From: Sphaeroforma sirkka
Lineage: Eukaryota > Opisthokonta > Ichthyosporea > Ichthyophonida
DNA length: 25,819 bases
Assembly: GCA_001586965.3 (NCBI GenBank)
Contig: LUCW03000797.1
Location: forward strand, 20,001 to 45,819
Direction of reading: 5' to 3'
The position numbers were made by a program, and so were the translations under genes. Shown in pieces: positions 25,235-25,819 of this stretch; the first letter of the stretch is position 1, and the number at the start of each line of letters is the position of its first letter. The notes under the pieces are model-generated. The model saw only the letters and a list, made by a program, of their open reading frames with translations. It was not told the origin of the DNA and did no database searches.

Positions 25235-25384
25235 GGCAGACATAATGGTCGCAGGCGAGAGCGGCAGGCATAGTAGTCGCAGTCGAGAGTCGCAGACATA
25301 GTGGTCGCAGTCGAAAGTCGCAGGCATAGTAGTCGCAGTCGAGAGTCCAGACATAGTGGTCACAGTCGAGAGTCGCAGTCATAG
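25235..25384. repeat. 28-bp tandem repeat, about five units
   Basis: Units of the type GGCAGACATAGTGGTCGCAG plus TCGAGAGT repeat every 28 bases (one unit of 27). Alternate units share variants (ACATAGTGG versus GCATAGTAG), so a 56-bp dimer is the likely amplification unit. Confidence 0.88.
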
Positions 25385-25601
25385 CTCAACCAAACTTGAT
25401 TTTTATAAATATACTTATCCTTCAGGATTCAGATGTAAATTATTTTGCTATGTATTTATGTCAAGTAAATATCGACTTGCTAAATTTCTTGGGGGACTCT
25501 CAAGTCTTACGACTACGGCTGTTACGCCTAAGACTTTAGCAACCGACTGTTAAGCGCCAAACTGAGGCTCCCTCCGCCGAGCGCCCACTGATTGCGTTCC
25601 G

Positions 25602-25738
25602 CTCCCTACACCGCAAACTAAGCGCCCCGCTCCCTACACCGCAAATTAAGCGCCCCGCTCTCTACACCGCAAAATAAGCGCCCCGCTCTCGCCTCCCGCA
25701 AATTAAACGCCCATTTCTCGCCCCACTCCAAATTAAGC
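25602..25738. repeat. 28-bp GC-rich tandem repeat
   Basis: Three clear units of CTCCCTACACCGCAAATTAA plus GCGCCCCG start at 25602, 25630 and 25658, followed by degenerate units to about 25738. The base composition contrasts with the A/T-rich surroundings. Confidence 0.85.
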
Positions 25739-25819
25739 CGTATGATTGAAATCCTTTCAGCCTGAATTTAATGACTAAATATATTTTACATATCATATCA
25801 AAACCAATATGGTGGTAAG

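Noticed and set aside
25235-25384. CRISPR-like array of 28-bp repeats
   Set aside because: The units abut with no spacers, and the genome is eukaryotic; this is a tandem minisatellite.

Overview
The window comes from a nuclear genome of a eukaryote. Protein genes are split by short GT-AG introns (38 to about 325 nt), the DNA is A/T-rich, and there are simple repeats and degraded retroelements. The organism cannot be named from sequence alone. A unicellular relative of animals (for example an ichthyosporean) is one guess, based on the animal-like NDUFS2 sequence beside a large type I membrane protein; this is weakly held.

Positions 1-10233 are gene-dense. NDUFS2 (complex I 49 kDa subunit; 8 visible exons; its 5' end lies outside the window) runs rightward. 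It converges with a leftward 23-exon gene for a single-pass membrane protein of about 1273 residues. I could join all 23 exons with every GT-AG junction in phase. The protein has an unrecognised Cys-containing ectodomain of about 870 residues, an RRRR furin-type site, a Thr-rich stalk, one membrane helix and a long cytoplasmic tail with a coiled coil and phospho-motifs. Two tandem duplications (62 bp and 22 bp) in this gene each duplicate a splice site.

Positions 10234-13900 are A/T-rich intergenic DNA with MITE-like inverted repeats, two weak unrecognised open stretches and a 199-bp fragment of a repeat that recurs further right.

Positions 13900-24500 are a pile-up of mobile DNA. At its core is a fossil Ty3-like LTR retroelement: gag remnants, aspartic protease, reverse transcriptase, RNase H, a DIRS/phage-type adenine-methyltransferase-like domain, and a DDE integrase. 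It is broken in roughly a dozen or more places. Nested in or around it are a 455-bp solo LTR with a 5-bp target duplication, a tRNA-derived pol III unit, an 880-bp repeat present again in inverted orientation, and a pair of 500-bp direct repeats (about 97% identical) that may be LTRs. A TA microsatellite of about 335 bp lies between the left 500-bp repeat and gag.

Positions 24500-25819 hold no gene I can support, only three short tandem-repeat arrays, two of them with a 28-bp period.
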